The position numbers and the translations under genes are program-made. A stretch of 64,000 bases of DNA, from NCBI GenBank assembly GCA_025738555.1, contig JAOVFP010000011.1, forward strand, positions 2,914,001 through 2,978,000, written 5' to 3'. Under the pieces are notes generated by a model, which saw only the letters and a program-made list of their open reading frames with translations, did not search any database and had not been told where the DNA came from. The DNA is from Cyathus striatus (taxonomy: Eukaryota; Basidiomycota; Agaricomycetes; Agaricales; Nidulariaceae). Below are positions 22,950 to 34,400 of the stretch, one piece after another. Every line of letters begins with the position of its first letter. The stretch's first letter is position 1.

Positions 22950-24104
22950 GTTATTGTGTTAGTATATACTATTATGCCAGTAGAACAGATTAGCATACCC
23001 ATATAATACCATATCCAGGGAATACAATAGGACCTAATTATTCTGTTAGTATACTAGTATGCCAGTGAGACACAACGACAAATTACATTATAAGAATACT
23101 GTATCTAGGATACACAATAATAGAGGGTGAGTGAGCAGGGGTAATACTAATGGAGGTTAGTACTATCAGGTCAAGGACAATACTCAAGTGGGGAGTGAGC
23201 GGGGAACTGTTCCTTACAATACTAATGGCGCTCATTCATGCTGAAAACGTTGCATTGGTATACATTTTATTCTGTCTACCTATAATACTATGCTATCCAC
23301 TCTGAATACTAGTAAACTACTGTAGCTATGGGGAACATGGTGGTATGAAAGAGAGAGAAAGAAAATATTCCCACGGTTCGAGAGTTGCTTTGTGATAGGG
23401 CCCAGCTGGAGGGCAGGTCGTTGTGGATGTGGAGATAGTGCCGGTGTTTAGGGCTGGTCACGGCAACCCATGGCAACCTGCCCTTCAGTTGGGTCATACT
23501 GCAAAGCAAGTGCCACATCATGTGGACGCTTTCCCTCTCTCTCTTTCTTACTCCCATGTTCCCATAGATACAATACATAGATAGTAATTAATATTCATGT
23601 AGCTATAGTAGATACACATAAAGTAGGACTTAGTTGGACTGAAAGAAAGAAACAAATAAAAGAAAAAATGGATACGAGGTGGAACAAGGGTATGGACTAG
23701 GCTTAATGGATTAACTGAGTGGGGACTGAGTGGGGCTGTTTGGATGGGGACTATATGCTGGTAGATATGTTGGAGATTAGAATAATGAAACCAAGTGCCC
23801 CTTGGCACAAATCGTTATTATTCAAGGCTATCGCAAAGAATGGAAATGAAAAAAAACAAGAGTTCACTTACAGGTAAGTATCCTTGTTGTCAATGACGAA
23901 GAAATGAAGATAACAAAATGTCACTTCAGATGAGTCGATTATTTTATTAGCATATGCCTATCTAACAAACTAATTGTCTATTTATTGTACAGTCTACAAT
24001 TCAACAAATTTTTGTCTATCAAACAATCAAGTACCTCCACAAGTATGCAACCGCCCTTTCTATAAGAATATCTTCCCTCACTCCAGTGGGAAGTATTCAT
24101 AGCC
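22950..24104. other. Intergenic, apart from the MITE-like element
   Basis: No reading frame with a recognisable domain. Several GTGGGGAGTGAGCGGGGA-like G-rich words occur (about 23110-23215 and 23720-23750), also seen near 1300, 3895 and 25870. Confidence 0.3.
23326..23577. mobile_element. Palindromic MITE-like element, about 250 bp
   Basis: The left end CTATGGGGAACATGG..GAAAGAGAGAGA is mirrored by the right end, which reverse complemented reads CTATGGGAACATGGGAGTAAG. Inner segments also pair (GAGGGCAGGT against ACCTGCCCTTC), so the whole sequence can fold back. TA occurs on both flanks, but a target duplication is not certain. No coding capacity. Confidence 0.6.
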
Positions 24105-25762
24105 ATGTTGATTCAAGCTGATTTACCAAAGGTATGTGTAATCGTAACTTTCATGTCTCGGAACTAATGAAATGTATAGTTCACCATGATCCATACCCTT
24201 CTTTACCACGAAAAGCCCATCAACATCCTCAAATTGTGTCCAGATTCATCAAAGTTGTTAAGCAGAGGTAGGATTGTCTCCTTATGTTTTTAATAAATAT
24301 AGACTTAATGATGTACTACTAGCTGAAGACAGTACATTTGTCATTTGGGATACGTCTAGCGGAGTAATTCTCCAGACCATTAGCCTAGTATTCCATGGTC
24401 CTGTATCAGCTGCAGTTTGGATGCCAGAACTTGAAGGCATGTGTTCGAGGTTTGCTGTAGGGTTTGCAGATGGCTCCATCATGGTATTTCACTATGAAAC
24501 TACCAAGGTAACTCTCCCTTAGTTTCTTTTTTTCGTTTGTTCATTTTTTCTTTAGTTCGTCTGCAAAAGTGTTATGGAGGTGCATGAACATCGCGTGGAG
24601 GAGATTACATTTGACAAGAGTGGCCAACGTCTTGCTAGTATTGGAACCGGCTGTTTGGTAGTGTGGTCAGTCAACTCTGGAGGTACGACATTTTGAATAC
24701 CTTTGTTTCTTGACACTTACGAAAATTATAGGCGACCTCGAAGAGTACGCAAGGATGCCATCTCATAACCACATCATCCATAGCATCTCCTTCCATGACG
24801 ATGGAAAACAGATTCTCTTTTCAGTGCTTGAAACACACGAGCTGTGAGTGTTGCTCCCCATTTGCAACAATAGCTGATCTCACTCTCATAAGGATTAATT
24901 ACCAAGTTGATCCGTGGATTCTTCAGTGGAATCGTCGTCTGAGGTCTCGCATGTATGTTTCACTTTCTAATTATTCACGATGTTTACTTATATGGGACAA
25001 GTGGCCATGCTATCATCTCTAGCAAGAAGGAGATCCATGTTTCGAATCTATTCAATGGCATTGACACATACTCGCTCCCGCCTTCTAAACCACTCAAAAC
25101 CTATGAACACCCAATTTCCCACAACTTCCCCATGCAACTTGCTTGTGCACTGGATGGTTCTCTCATGATTGTTGGTAGCGATGATGGATCTCCTCGTGTA
25201 TTTTCACGTTTCGGGAGTATGCAGTTGTGTTTGCCACACAAAAGCAATGCTTTGACCCAGGTTGTTGAGGTAATTTTCCTTCTTTCAGAACTATAGCATT
25301 GGTAAACATCCTTTAACATAATTCAAGGCTGTCTCTATTGGTTCAAGGTGTATTGTAGCCACAGGCTCCTCAGAAAACAACGATCGCAAGTCACCTTATC
25401 CCATTAAACTATGGGATTCAATGCCTGTCATAAGTACATATCTTGATCTTATATATCCCATCCATCTCATATCCCACAAGAACACTGTTACACCTAAAGA
25501 TCCTTCTGAAAAGGATGTCATTGCGATTTTGAAATCGAAATCGCTTACCTATACACAGGTAATTGTAATAGTAGTTGCTGTTCTGTTTTTCCAAGGACTT
25601 CAAGCACTATTGTTAACCAATATGATTGGAGGATGGGTTGAGGTGCTCCATTCTTCTGTAATGGCGTTTACACAGCCAGCTCTCAACACAACCAGCTCTC
25701 AACACAACTCTTCCATGATAACAACGCTTATGCTGCCAGCTCTCAACACATCCAGCTCTTGA
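24105..25762 (+). CDS. WD40-repeat protein with C-terminal hydrophobic segment, intact copy
   Basis: The start ATG at 24105 encodes MLIQADLPK; the first two introns are GTATGT..TATAG and GTAGGA..TATAG. Exons encode WD40 strands: LLYHEKPINILKLCPDSSKL, DSTFVIWDTSSG, HEHRVEEITFDKSGQRLASI, CLVVWSVNSG, SGHAIISSKKEIHVSN and IVGSDDGSPRVFSRFG. The order matches the decayed copy at 2230-3800, including the intron just before GHAII. The last exon holds LWDSMPVIS and a hydrophobic run (VIVIVVAVLFFQGLQALLL) that could be a membrane anchor. That run begins with GTAATT, so an alternative short intron could remove part of it. No internal stop was found, so this is the candidate functional member. The partner bound by the propeller is unknown. 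Confidence 0.7.
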
Positions 25763-26069
25763 TTTTCGTAGATGAACACTTACATACATCATAATGGACT
25801 ATGTATATACACAGGTTATGTAGCCTATAGTACTATAAACTCTGAGTTCTCTAGCAGCGCTCCCTATTTGGGGGGGCGGGGACTGAGCGGGGAGGGCAGA
25901 AATTTCATGTGACCATTGATGCCTACCCTTGGGTTGGGACCTATGATAAAAGGAACCATAGTCGTGCCATTGAAGTTTCTTTCCACCCTGTTGCATAGAT
26001 ATCGTAGTTACATAGTACATAGTAGCAATACAACACAATACCTTACAATACCTACCTATACAGATTCAA
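25763..26069. other. Intergenic between WD40 and Spt5-like genes
   Basis: Contains a G-rich run (GGGGGGGCGGGGACTGAGC, about 25869-25887). TATACA and a CT-poor leader precede the ATG at 26070. No gene. Confidence 0.3.
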
Positions 26070-27205
26070 ATGATGTCCCAAGATAACTGTGCCCTGAATC
26101 AGGATGGCTCGCTGAAGGACCTGTCAGAGATTCAATGGTTTAACGACATAGACGATGAAACACCGCTCTCGCAGCCTGGACCATTGAAGAGCAATTTGAA
26201 GGTAAAGACAAAGACATACATATTTATTAATTTAACGATACTGAGTGCTGTCTGTCAGCCTAGGAAAATGAAAAGAGCAAGATTGGCAGTAAGACCCTAT
26301 GCTATTAACACCTATGAATGTGAATGTGAACTATATTAACATCTTGCAGTCCTTTTTAGATTTGGAAGCTGAAGTAGTGACTGACTCGGAAGATGAAGAT
26401 GTTATTGATTCAGACGGTATGTAAGGGTCTTAAGAAGTAACTGTTATACTAACTATACCTCTCCTACAGACAATTTCATTAACAATTTCACAGACGACGA
26501 AGATAGCAATATTCCTAGTACCCGTTTGTCGTTAACACAGGCCATTCAAGCCGATCATGGCTTCATTGACCACTTGACCAACAAATATGTCGAAAAGCCT
26601 AGGGGCATAGGTAACCATTTGGAATGCGATGGCGATCCCATACTTGCAAACCATAAGCACAGTATCACTCATAGCGGTATAACACCTCAAGATTGGCCGA
26701 TGTTCGACATTCCAGTTCAGGTCAGTAGTAAGCTGCATAAGTAACCCATGAAACGAGCTCTTACTAGCCTTCTGTAGGAAGGATCTGAGGAAACAATAGT
26801 GCACATGCTCACAACCCAAGCTGGTCCTAAGCACATTCACAGCACATTTGCGTCAGCCATGATACCAGGCCATGTTTATGTCGAAGGACACAGCCTAGAG
26901 GACGTTAAAAAGTGTGCGGCTATCTATAGCCAAGCTTTCTGCAATAGGATTCGTCAGACGCCTACTACGTGCTGGAATTCCTGCACAAAACTAGTGTTGT
27001 CATGGGTGAAACTTGATTAGTCATAAACACACACATATGGCTATATGGCCCGATGTCCGGAATCCGCATCATCCGGATCTTTCTGAATACACTACCAAAT
27101 AATTCTCATGAGGCACTGCTTCTCAAGAAACAAACATATGGAAACACAAGCCAATACCCCACTTCTTGGTGACCAATAATCGATACTGTTAAAAATAGGT
27201 CACCA

Positions 27206-27480
27206 TTGTTCAAGAACAAGGCCTATGCATTCGATTACCAAGGACATGCCATTGTTTCTAATAATAGAACTCTATTGTTCTTCACACCCATTGTTCAGAA
27301 CAATGCTTATGCATTCGCTTACCAAGGATATGCCATTGTTTCTAATAATAGAACTCTATTGTTCTTCACACCCATTGTTCAGAACAATGCCTATGCATTC
27401 GCTTACCAAGGATATGCCATTGTTTCTAATAATAGGACTCCATTGTTCTTTTGCACCCATTGTCTTCATGCCCATTGTTT
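27206..27480. repeat. 84-bp tandem repeat, three units
   Basis: The word GC(C/T)TATGCAT recurs at 27221, 27305 and 27389, exactly 84 bp apart. The period is a multiple of three, so several frames stay open; not a gene. Confidence 0.85.
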
Positions 27481-28130
27481 GCTGGGATCTATAAATAGAA
27501 TTCCATTGTTCATTGCCAGAACAATGTAATACTATTTCTGTCACCATTGTTCAAGACCTGACTCATCTCCTTGAACACTATTGTTCTGCACAGCCTCCAC
27601 CTCAAGACAATGGATCTACCATTACCAAATTTGAAGGACAATGCAGGATTGGTTTTGGATAGGATTAGTCAGCAGTAGGAGGAAAAGAGCATAAAAGGAG
27701 AGAGGAATTGAGTCTTAGATAGTAGTTTTATCCACTTTACCACAGCTTGACAGCTAGGATTCTACTCACCAGAGTTTTATCCATTACCAAATAGCCACCA
27801 CTAGCTAGGATCTTACTCACCTGTTCATCCCCAGTAGTTATTCTTACACATTAGATACAGAATCTATTGTGCTTTTTCTTCAGTTCTATTAGTAACGTAA
27901 ACAACGCAGCTCAACTCACCATATAAATAAATTCACAGTAATATCAAAGTAACTCAACTCAACTCAACATAACGCAGCTCAACTCAACGTATTGAATCTC
28001 AACGTCACTTTTATCATATCTATTCAGTAACAGCACATATTAGTTTATGCACTGCAGCCATCAAGCTACAGTCAGAAACAACCAAGGCTCTCAACTTCAT
28101 TTCAACCTTCACCACAGCACCAATCTTTAT

Positions 28131-28335
28131 ATACAGCCTTCGCTGTACATACAAGCTTTCCTAGTGTTTCTAGCAGTTGTTGTTACCCTATACAGCTTTA
28201 GCTGTATACTCTAGAAACTCCCACAGTTCATCTCTTATTTACAGCCTTTGCTGTACCACACCAGTCACGGGCCAAGTTCTAAGCAAACCTAGCAAAGCCC
28301 CACAGTTCATCGCCCATTTACAGTCTTTACTGTAC
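28131..28335. repeat. Four TACAGC..GCTGTA hairpin motifs
   Basis: Short palindromes (TACAGCCTTCGCTGTA, TACAGCTTTAGCTGTA, TACAGCCTTTGCTGTA and a diverged TACAGTCTTTACTGTA) recur every 50-80 bp in the 3' part of the probable LTR. Compensating changes are visible in the last copy. Confidence 0.8.
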
Positions 28336-30703
28336 ATCCCATATCATAGGAGTTTGCAGGAATACATACGATCAGTATCCCTCGACCCCCAGGTGCTAGG
28401 TACGAATAAAGTCACTTCCTGCCGAACACCTAAGGTATCAATTGCCTTGAACGACAGCGTCAACTTACATTCCTACCCAGCATTCTTGGGTGAGGCTCAA
28501 AGGGGATTACCGCTATGACCTAGCATTTGTAACTAATGTTTGCGACCACTCATTTCAAATCAACATTGTCCACTTTCCTAGAATCCTCTACGAAAAGGCC
28601 TCGAAAAAGCGAGCCGCAGGATCTTCAAAGTCAAAGATTATGCCTCTGCCACATTGCAAGTCATTCAACGTCGATCGTGCCCAAGAGATAAGCCCAGGCG
28701 AACTTTTAGTTCAATATGAAGATGCGGAGAAGAAGGTTATCAAAGGATACATATTTCAAAATTTGCAGTATACCTCAGATGGATTTATCATGCATAGGAA
28801 ACTCGATACTGATGACTACTACCAGGTTGATGCTATGCTGACAATAAATGAATTATGATCCTTCAAGAAATGTAGGCAGATTCCTGCGGATGTCATGGAA
28901 CTCTCCCGATGCGCCTCACTATCATCAAATATAAAGATAGGTGATCAAGTAAAGATTACGCTGGAAGGAGGAAAAGATTATCTAGCATTCGTGGAAGATA
29001 TTGAAGGAGAAAATGTGTTGCTGAATCTTGTTGAGTTTCCAACGCAGATGTTTTCACAATCCCTGGAACTTCTTCAGAAGTTCTTTAAGGTCAGCGATGG
29101 TGTTAGGGTTAAATCTGGGGAGCACAAAGGAAGAGTTGGGATGGTAACAACTGTTGAATGTAATGGAAAGATTGGCGATGAGACCATTACCTTTGTCACC
29201 TTTCCATTAGGCGAGGTCAGTATTTTTACTATTGCGGATTCGTTTCATTCTAACAAGTTAAATAGGCTAGTCACCTGTGAATTTGCTCGTCAGACCTAGA
29301 CCACTGTAGCGAAGTGCAATGAAGTACCACTTTTTGGTGGCCAGATGGAAAAAGTGATTCACTCGTAAATAGTGCTGCCTCCTATGGTTCTGAGGCCTAC
29401 CAGATGCGAGTGGATCCTTATCGGTACCAGTATGGGAAATATGCCTGGGTAAGGTGTGGTCCACTCAAAGGAACTTGTGGGATCCTGAAGAGTGTTAGTG
29501 TGAGCAATATTGCGCAACTTGAGGTCCTGGAATGCCTAATGTTTTCGAGGGATCTTCTGGAGTTTCCTATGAAGGACCTGTATATTCCAGGGTATTTGTA
29601 CAGTATAATATTGCTCTCTTTAAATAACTAACGATATTACAGGTACAGTGACTAGTCCATGAATGATTTTTTTACTGCTCAAACTACTGGAAAGGACACC
29701 GAACCTGTACTGGGTGTTTGTTCGACACCCTGCTGGGAACATGATTCTGGGATTGGATCTCAAACACCTGCTTGGGATCCAAGCTCAAGGACCCCCCAGG
29801 TTGCTTCAGTGTCCTCTGATGCATCCACTGAATTATTTGCTTTCGCTCACCACAGTTCGTTTCTCACCCAATTATATTACTCATAACTAAAATATGTGTA
29901 GCTCCAGAGAATACAATATTGTCGTTCCCCCTGCAACCCTCTGCAACTCTCCCTGCCTCAATGTGAATGGCTGTCATTGGTGAAGGCTCTGCTTGACAAC
30001 CAACTGCATTTGATGGTGTGTAGGCATAGTATCATTACTCTTGCATGAAATATTGATTTATTGCATTATATGCAGAACATTGGATAAAGCATATGATTGA
30101 TGCCGATGGCACTGTCTTCAAAGGGAAATTATTAAAAGTGGTAATTTCAGGTATGCAACCAACTGATGCAAACTCTGATTTCGAAAACGGACACCTGGAA
30201 AATGTGGAATGTCACTTCGAAGGGTTAGTGAGAGACAAAAAATGTTTCTGCATGCGTGTAATTGGTGAGGAGGTCATTCATGAAATACCACCAGAGTTCG
30301 TGAAGCCAGGTCATCCAACTAGAATGTCTCAATGCATGATTGTCTTTAACCCAGCTAACTTCCATGAGTTCAGAAATATGTACCAGGTATACATGGTTAA
30401 CAGGGATGTAACCACAGTGATGCCATATAAGGGGGCATACAAAGATAGAAAGAAATGTAATATACCAACTAAGGATCTGTGTATATACTTTGGATGAAAT
30501 TCTTGGGCTTGTATACCATACAATTTTGCTAGCCACGTAATATTCCAAGTATATATGCATTTATTACTTTTCACATTGTATTATATGTTTGTCCATGCAA
30601 AAAATCGCCCGTAGATATCCTTCAGAGTCCATAAGGTCCTCTAATTCATCAGTGGTAAGTCTTCCTGGATTATACTGATAATATAGATGATATCTTTTAG
30701 AGT

Positions 30704-31426
30704 CTATGGGCTACAGAGTTTCTGTAATTGACGGTGAGTAAATACAATTTCACTTACAAGAATTGTAGCTGACGTTTCGAGTTGCTTCTGAATTGTAGAA
30801 AGGTGGAGAGTACCTTTATCATCGACAGCACAAACCACTTCATGTACGTGTCTCCAGTCCTTCACAGATTTGTACACTTGTACAGTAACATATTGAATAC
30901 ACATCACCTTCACAGTGGTATGTTTGGATGCTCCAAGATTGGATATATGTCTAACCATATCCATAGGTGCATCTGATCCCTTGTCTACTAAGTGTGGAGT
31001 TCCTGGTGAGTCGCAATTCATGTTCTCATAGGGGAGGAGTTGATACTGAAAATCAATATTGCTAGCATGTTCATTTAGTCTGCCATGATGTCAGTCCATG
31101 TAACTAGACAGTATAGAAGTCATAACAACTTGCCTATTCTTTTTTCTTTTTGGCGACTCTTCAGGTTCGTCTATGGCTGGTTGTTTTTTAGAGTTTTGTG
31201 CAACTGATGACACCTTTTGGCCATTCCAAAATGCAATAAGGGCTGCGATGAAGTCATCTTTAATTGGTATTCCCGGGTTCCTTCGGCCTGTCAGGTGTAC
31301 ATTTAATTGATTATCTTTACAAAGTTGCGCCAGTATGTGGTTTGGGAAGGGTCTAAGAGCTGAGTTGCAAACAACTGCCCTTTGAAGAACTTGCTTTGCT
31401 TTCTGTACTGACGGGTTAGACATCAC
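30704..31426 (-). CDS. Hypothetical protein with possible SAP-like region
   Basis: The start at 31426 encodes MMSNPSVQKAKQVLQ. The segment RPFPNHILAQLCKDNQLNV..GRRNPGIPIKDDFIAALIAFW resembles a SAP motif (two helices, a DNA-binding module). A basic PKRKKNRQ stretch follows, which could be a nuclear signal. An intron (GTTGTT..TTTCAG, about 31133-31045) joins to YQLLPYENMNCDSPG, and a second short one precedes the stop near 30704. No internal stop seen. It is convergent with the Spt5-like gene, about 200 bp away. The SAP call is by pattern only. Confidence 0.45.
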
Positions 31427-34400
31427 AATCTAGCGACTCCAACAAAGTGAATCATGGTTATAAGTACATACTGCCAAACACTTGCTGAACCCAATGTATT
31501 ATTCTTTTTAGGCACACAGACGATTACTATTGTATTCTATTGTATTCTCCTGTCACTGGCAGCTACAACAAGTATCCAATAGGAGCTTTGTATACGATAA
31601 AATGGTATACCATGGATCATTGATAGGTGCTTCCGTGTATCGTATCTGTCGTGCTTTGTTGTTCAATAGATAACGAACAAAAGTCAACATAAAACTAAAC
31701 GGGATATGGATACAAGTAAGTGTCATCCTGGCATTCTAGGATAGATATGACCACCGGCGAATGGTTTTCAAGGAGGTAGGTAGATTTTGAGCTTCAAGTG
31801 CCCTCTTCGAATGACTTACCCTTGCTTTATTAGTTCTGTAAACTGCACTATAATACGGGATATATTTCGAACTCTAGCACAACACGTCATATCCCTGCTA
31901 TCACTAATTACGCGAATTCTTTCTGTTCCCTCTACTTTTGTTCCCTCATTTTTCCCAACTTTTCCTATATGCGATGGCTAAAATGGTACACCGTGTCAGA
32001 TTCTTTGGTACATGCTGCTAAATACCACCCATCCATCCCTTTTAGATTTTCCTTCATTCGTCTACTTTATCTCCCCTTCCATTTATTCTCCCCTTCGCCA
32101 ACTGCTCACCTCAGTCAGCCCACTACTACCACGCCTGCTTCTCCCCACACTTCCATATACGGCATCAAACACCTCCATGACCGAGCCATGAAGACAACGC
32201 TCGAGTGACAACAGCAAGCAGTAGAGGGAGCAAGTGAGGTAATGTCACTTCTATTAGTTTTCAAATTTACCAATCACTTATTTATGCCTGTATAGGAGAG
32301 GGCATGTGTAGAGACATAGAGTGTCAATTTCAAGAAGTTTTTGAATGGCCTACCATTGCTTTATTAGTACTATAGTGCTTTGGTGGTAGTATCGTTTTTG
32401 TAAGTTTATCATATCAAGCCGAAGCGACTGAAAGACTCATTCCTACACAGTATTCATCATACAAAGTATTACTACTACAGTCAAGACTTTCACATTGTTC
32501 AACTACAATTTAAAGGACAACTATTTACACTTTTTAATTCCTCTTTCGTGCACTGAAAAGATAAGTACGTATAAGGTAAAGCAATTCGAGGAAAGCTTAC
32601 ATGGGGTACCTAATGTTGTACCAGTTAACAATCCGACAACTCCTGGATGTCTTGCCCATACGGACATAGAACTGAACAGTCTATTATGAATGAAAGTGAG
32701 TGTTAAATGACTTGTGAAATAATGGCAACTTACCTCTACTTTGGTTTGATGACCCTTGCCTTTCTTTGCATTCTTTCACTTGGGCTTCCTGCATTGTTCT
32801 ATGCGTACCAATTCTGCAGTCCTCCAACATCCTCTCCAGCATACTATATGTTCGACATGTATCAATTCTGCAGCCCTCCAATGTCCTCCCCAGCACACCA
32901 TAACCCGATTGCCTACCTACAAGTGTGGGTCTGCTGTTGGAGGAAGAAAAAGTAATGAATATAAGATGAACATACCTCATAGAATGCGGCCTGGAGATCA
33001 TAGGCAATGAATGTAGGTTTGACAACTCTCGGCATGTTCCTACCATAACCCTTGAGGTAATTCATCAGTATAGCTCTACAATATGTACTCACCTCAGCAA
33101 CGATTGAGAGCTTGGTACTGGTAGGTATTGGTTCATTACAGAATACAGGGAGATGAATAATAACTTTTGAACTTATCGAAAGTTTATTTCGAACTTGAGC
33201 AAACACATTCCCGCCTCTAACCACTCAATCACGCCTCTAACTACACATACCACCATTCACTCATACCACATTGCTGCTGCTGTCTGGAGAAGGCACGCTG
33301 GTTTTGGATTCTACTTGTATGCTCACAACTTCATTATAGGTTCTTCATACCATATGCTCAATGTTTCACCCAACCCCACATTCGATCCTTCTACCTCAGC
33401 AGTAACGTCGACTCACGCACGATGGTCCCTTCCTCCTCCCTTCTCTTCCTCCTTCCCTGCATTATGACAATGATTACACCCCCTCAACCTTTGCATCATG
33501 ATGACGACGATGCCATTAGCAAGAATGGCATAGAGGCCTCCCTCCCTCTCTACCACCACCACCACCTCGAAGAGCGACAGTGTTGTTGGTGTCTTGTCCA
33601 CAGCCCCCACCATCATGGATCTACCCATGTGTATCCAGCAGCTCAGCAGCATCATCACCTACCACTACCACCACAACTGCCATCTCGCCATCTCGTCTCA
33701 TCCCCACAGCCACAACCACTCAGCCAGTCCCCTCCACATCCCTCCTGCTGCTGGCATCATGGTGACGACACCACCTCACCCATCCCCCTACCTCATCCCC
33801 CCTCCCCCCTGCGTCGCAACAAAGACAATATGTCACCCAACGCTCCGCCTCATCCTTTCCATTCCCTTTTCCCTCATCTCCTTATTCTTTCCGGCTTTTC
33901 CTGTACGTGACGGCTGGGAGAAATGGTACACCATATTAGATTCTTTGGTACGTGCTGCTAAATACTCCCCATCCATCCCTTTTAGTTCATTGTTCATTCG
34001 TCTACTTCCTTTATCCTCTTATTATCTCCTTCATTCACCCTTATTAGTTGCCCAACAACTACATATGAAGGTACTATCTACTCCTTTAGTTTCTGTTATT
34101 TCGTGCACTAACTATATGTAAGATAGCAACATATAACAACTAACAAAAGCTTATGGATATCGGATGTTGTACCACCCCACGATTCTACAACTTCTGTGTG
34201 TCTTTCCTGTTCTCACAAAGAATTCAACAGTCTATTATGAGTATGAGTAAGTTATAGCTTGCAATGGTATGCAAGACTCACTTCTATTTTTTTAATCCTA
34301 CGCCCCTTCGCCCTCCTCGCATCGTTTCCCTTTCCGCAATGATGAACACCCATCAGTTTTGCTGCCCTCCAATGTCTGTTCCACCTCACCATCACCTGGT

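Larger units (their letters stand above)
26970..28366 (+). mobile_element. Probable solo LTR inside the Spt5-like gene
   Basis: The insert begins TGCTGGAATTCCTGCA and ends TGCAGGAATACA: inverted ends with TG..CA termini. TACG flanks both sides (26966-26969 and 28367-28370). Joining the flanks keeps the reading frame across the break (..RQTPTT then ISIPRPPG). A TATA-like ATAAAAGG lies near 27692 and there is no internal coding region. The length (1397 bp) is long for a solo LTR, and the 4-bp duplication is weak evidence. Confidence 0.45.
26070..30497 (+). pseudogene. Spt5-like gene (NGN and KOW domains), interrupted
   Basis: Exon 1 starts MMSQDNCALNQDGS. An acidic exon (VVTDSEDEDVIDSDD, about 26351-26415) follows, as in Spt5. 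An NGN-like region (PGHVYVEGHSLEDVKKCAAI, about 26868-26927) is then cut by a probable LTR. KOW-like modules follow: VRLKGDYRYDLAFV (about 28491), GDQVKITLEGGKDYLAFVED (28940), DGVRVKSGEHKGRVGMV (29096) and YAWVRCGPLKGTCGILKS (29440). A TPAWDPSSRTP segment (29770) recalls the Spt5 C-terminal repeat region. The last exon ends at 30497. Spt5 with Spt4 clamps RNA polymerase II during elongation; Agaricomycetes carry extra Spt5-like genes of unclear role. Damage: the LTR, a one-base frame break near 28487, TGA at 28856-28858 and probable further stops near 29299-29370. Confidence 0.65.

Noticed and set aside
33420..33910. His/Pro/Ser-rich open frame in the C/T-rich tract
   Set aside because: Explained by the CCA/CCT/CAC-rich DNA; overlapping frames are equally open.
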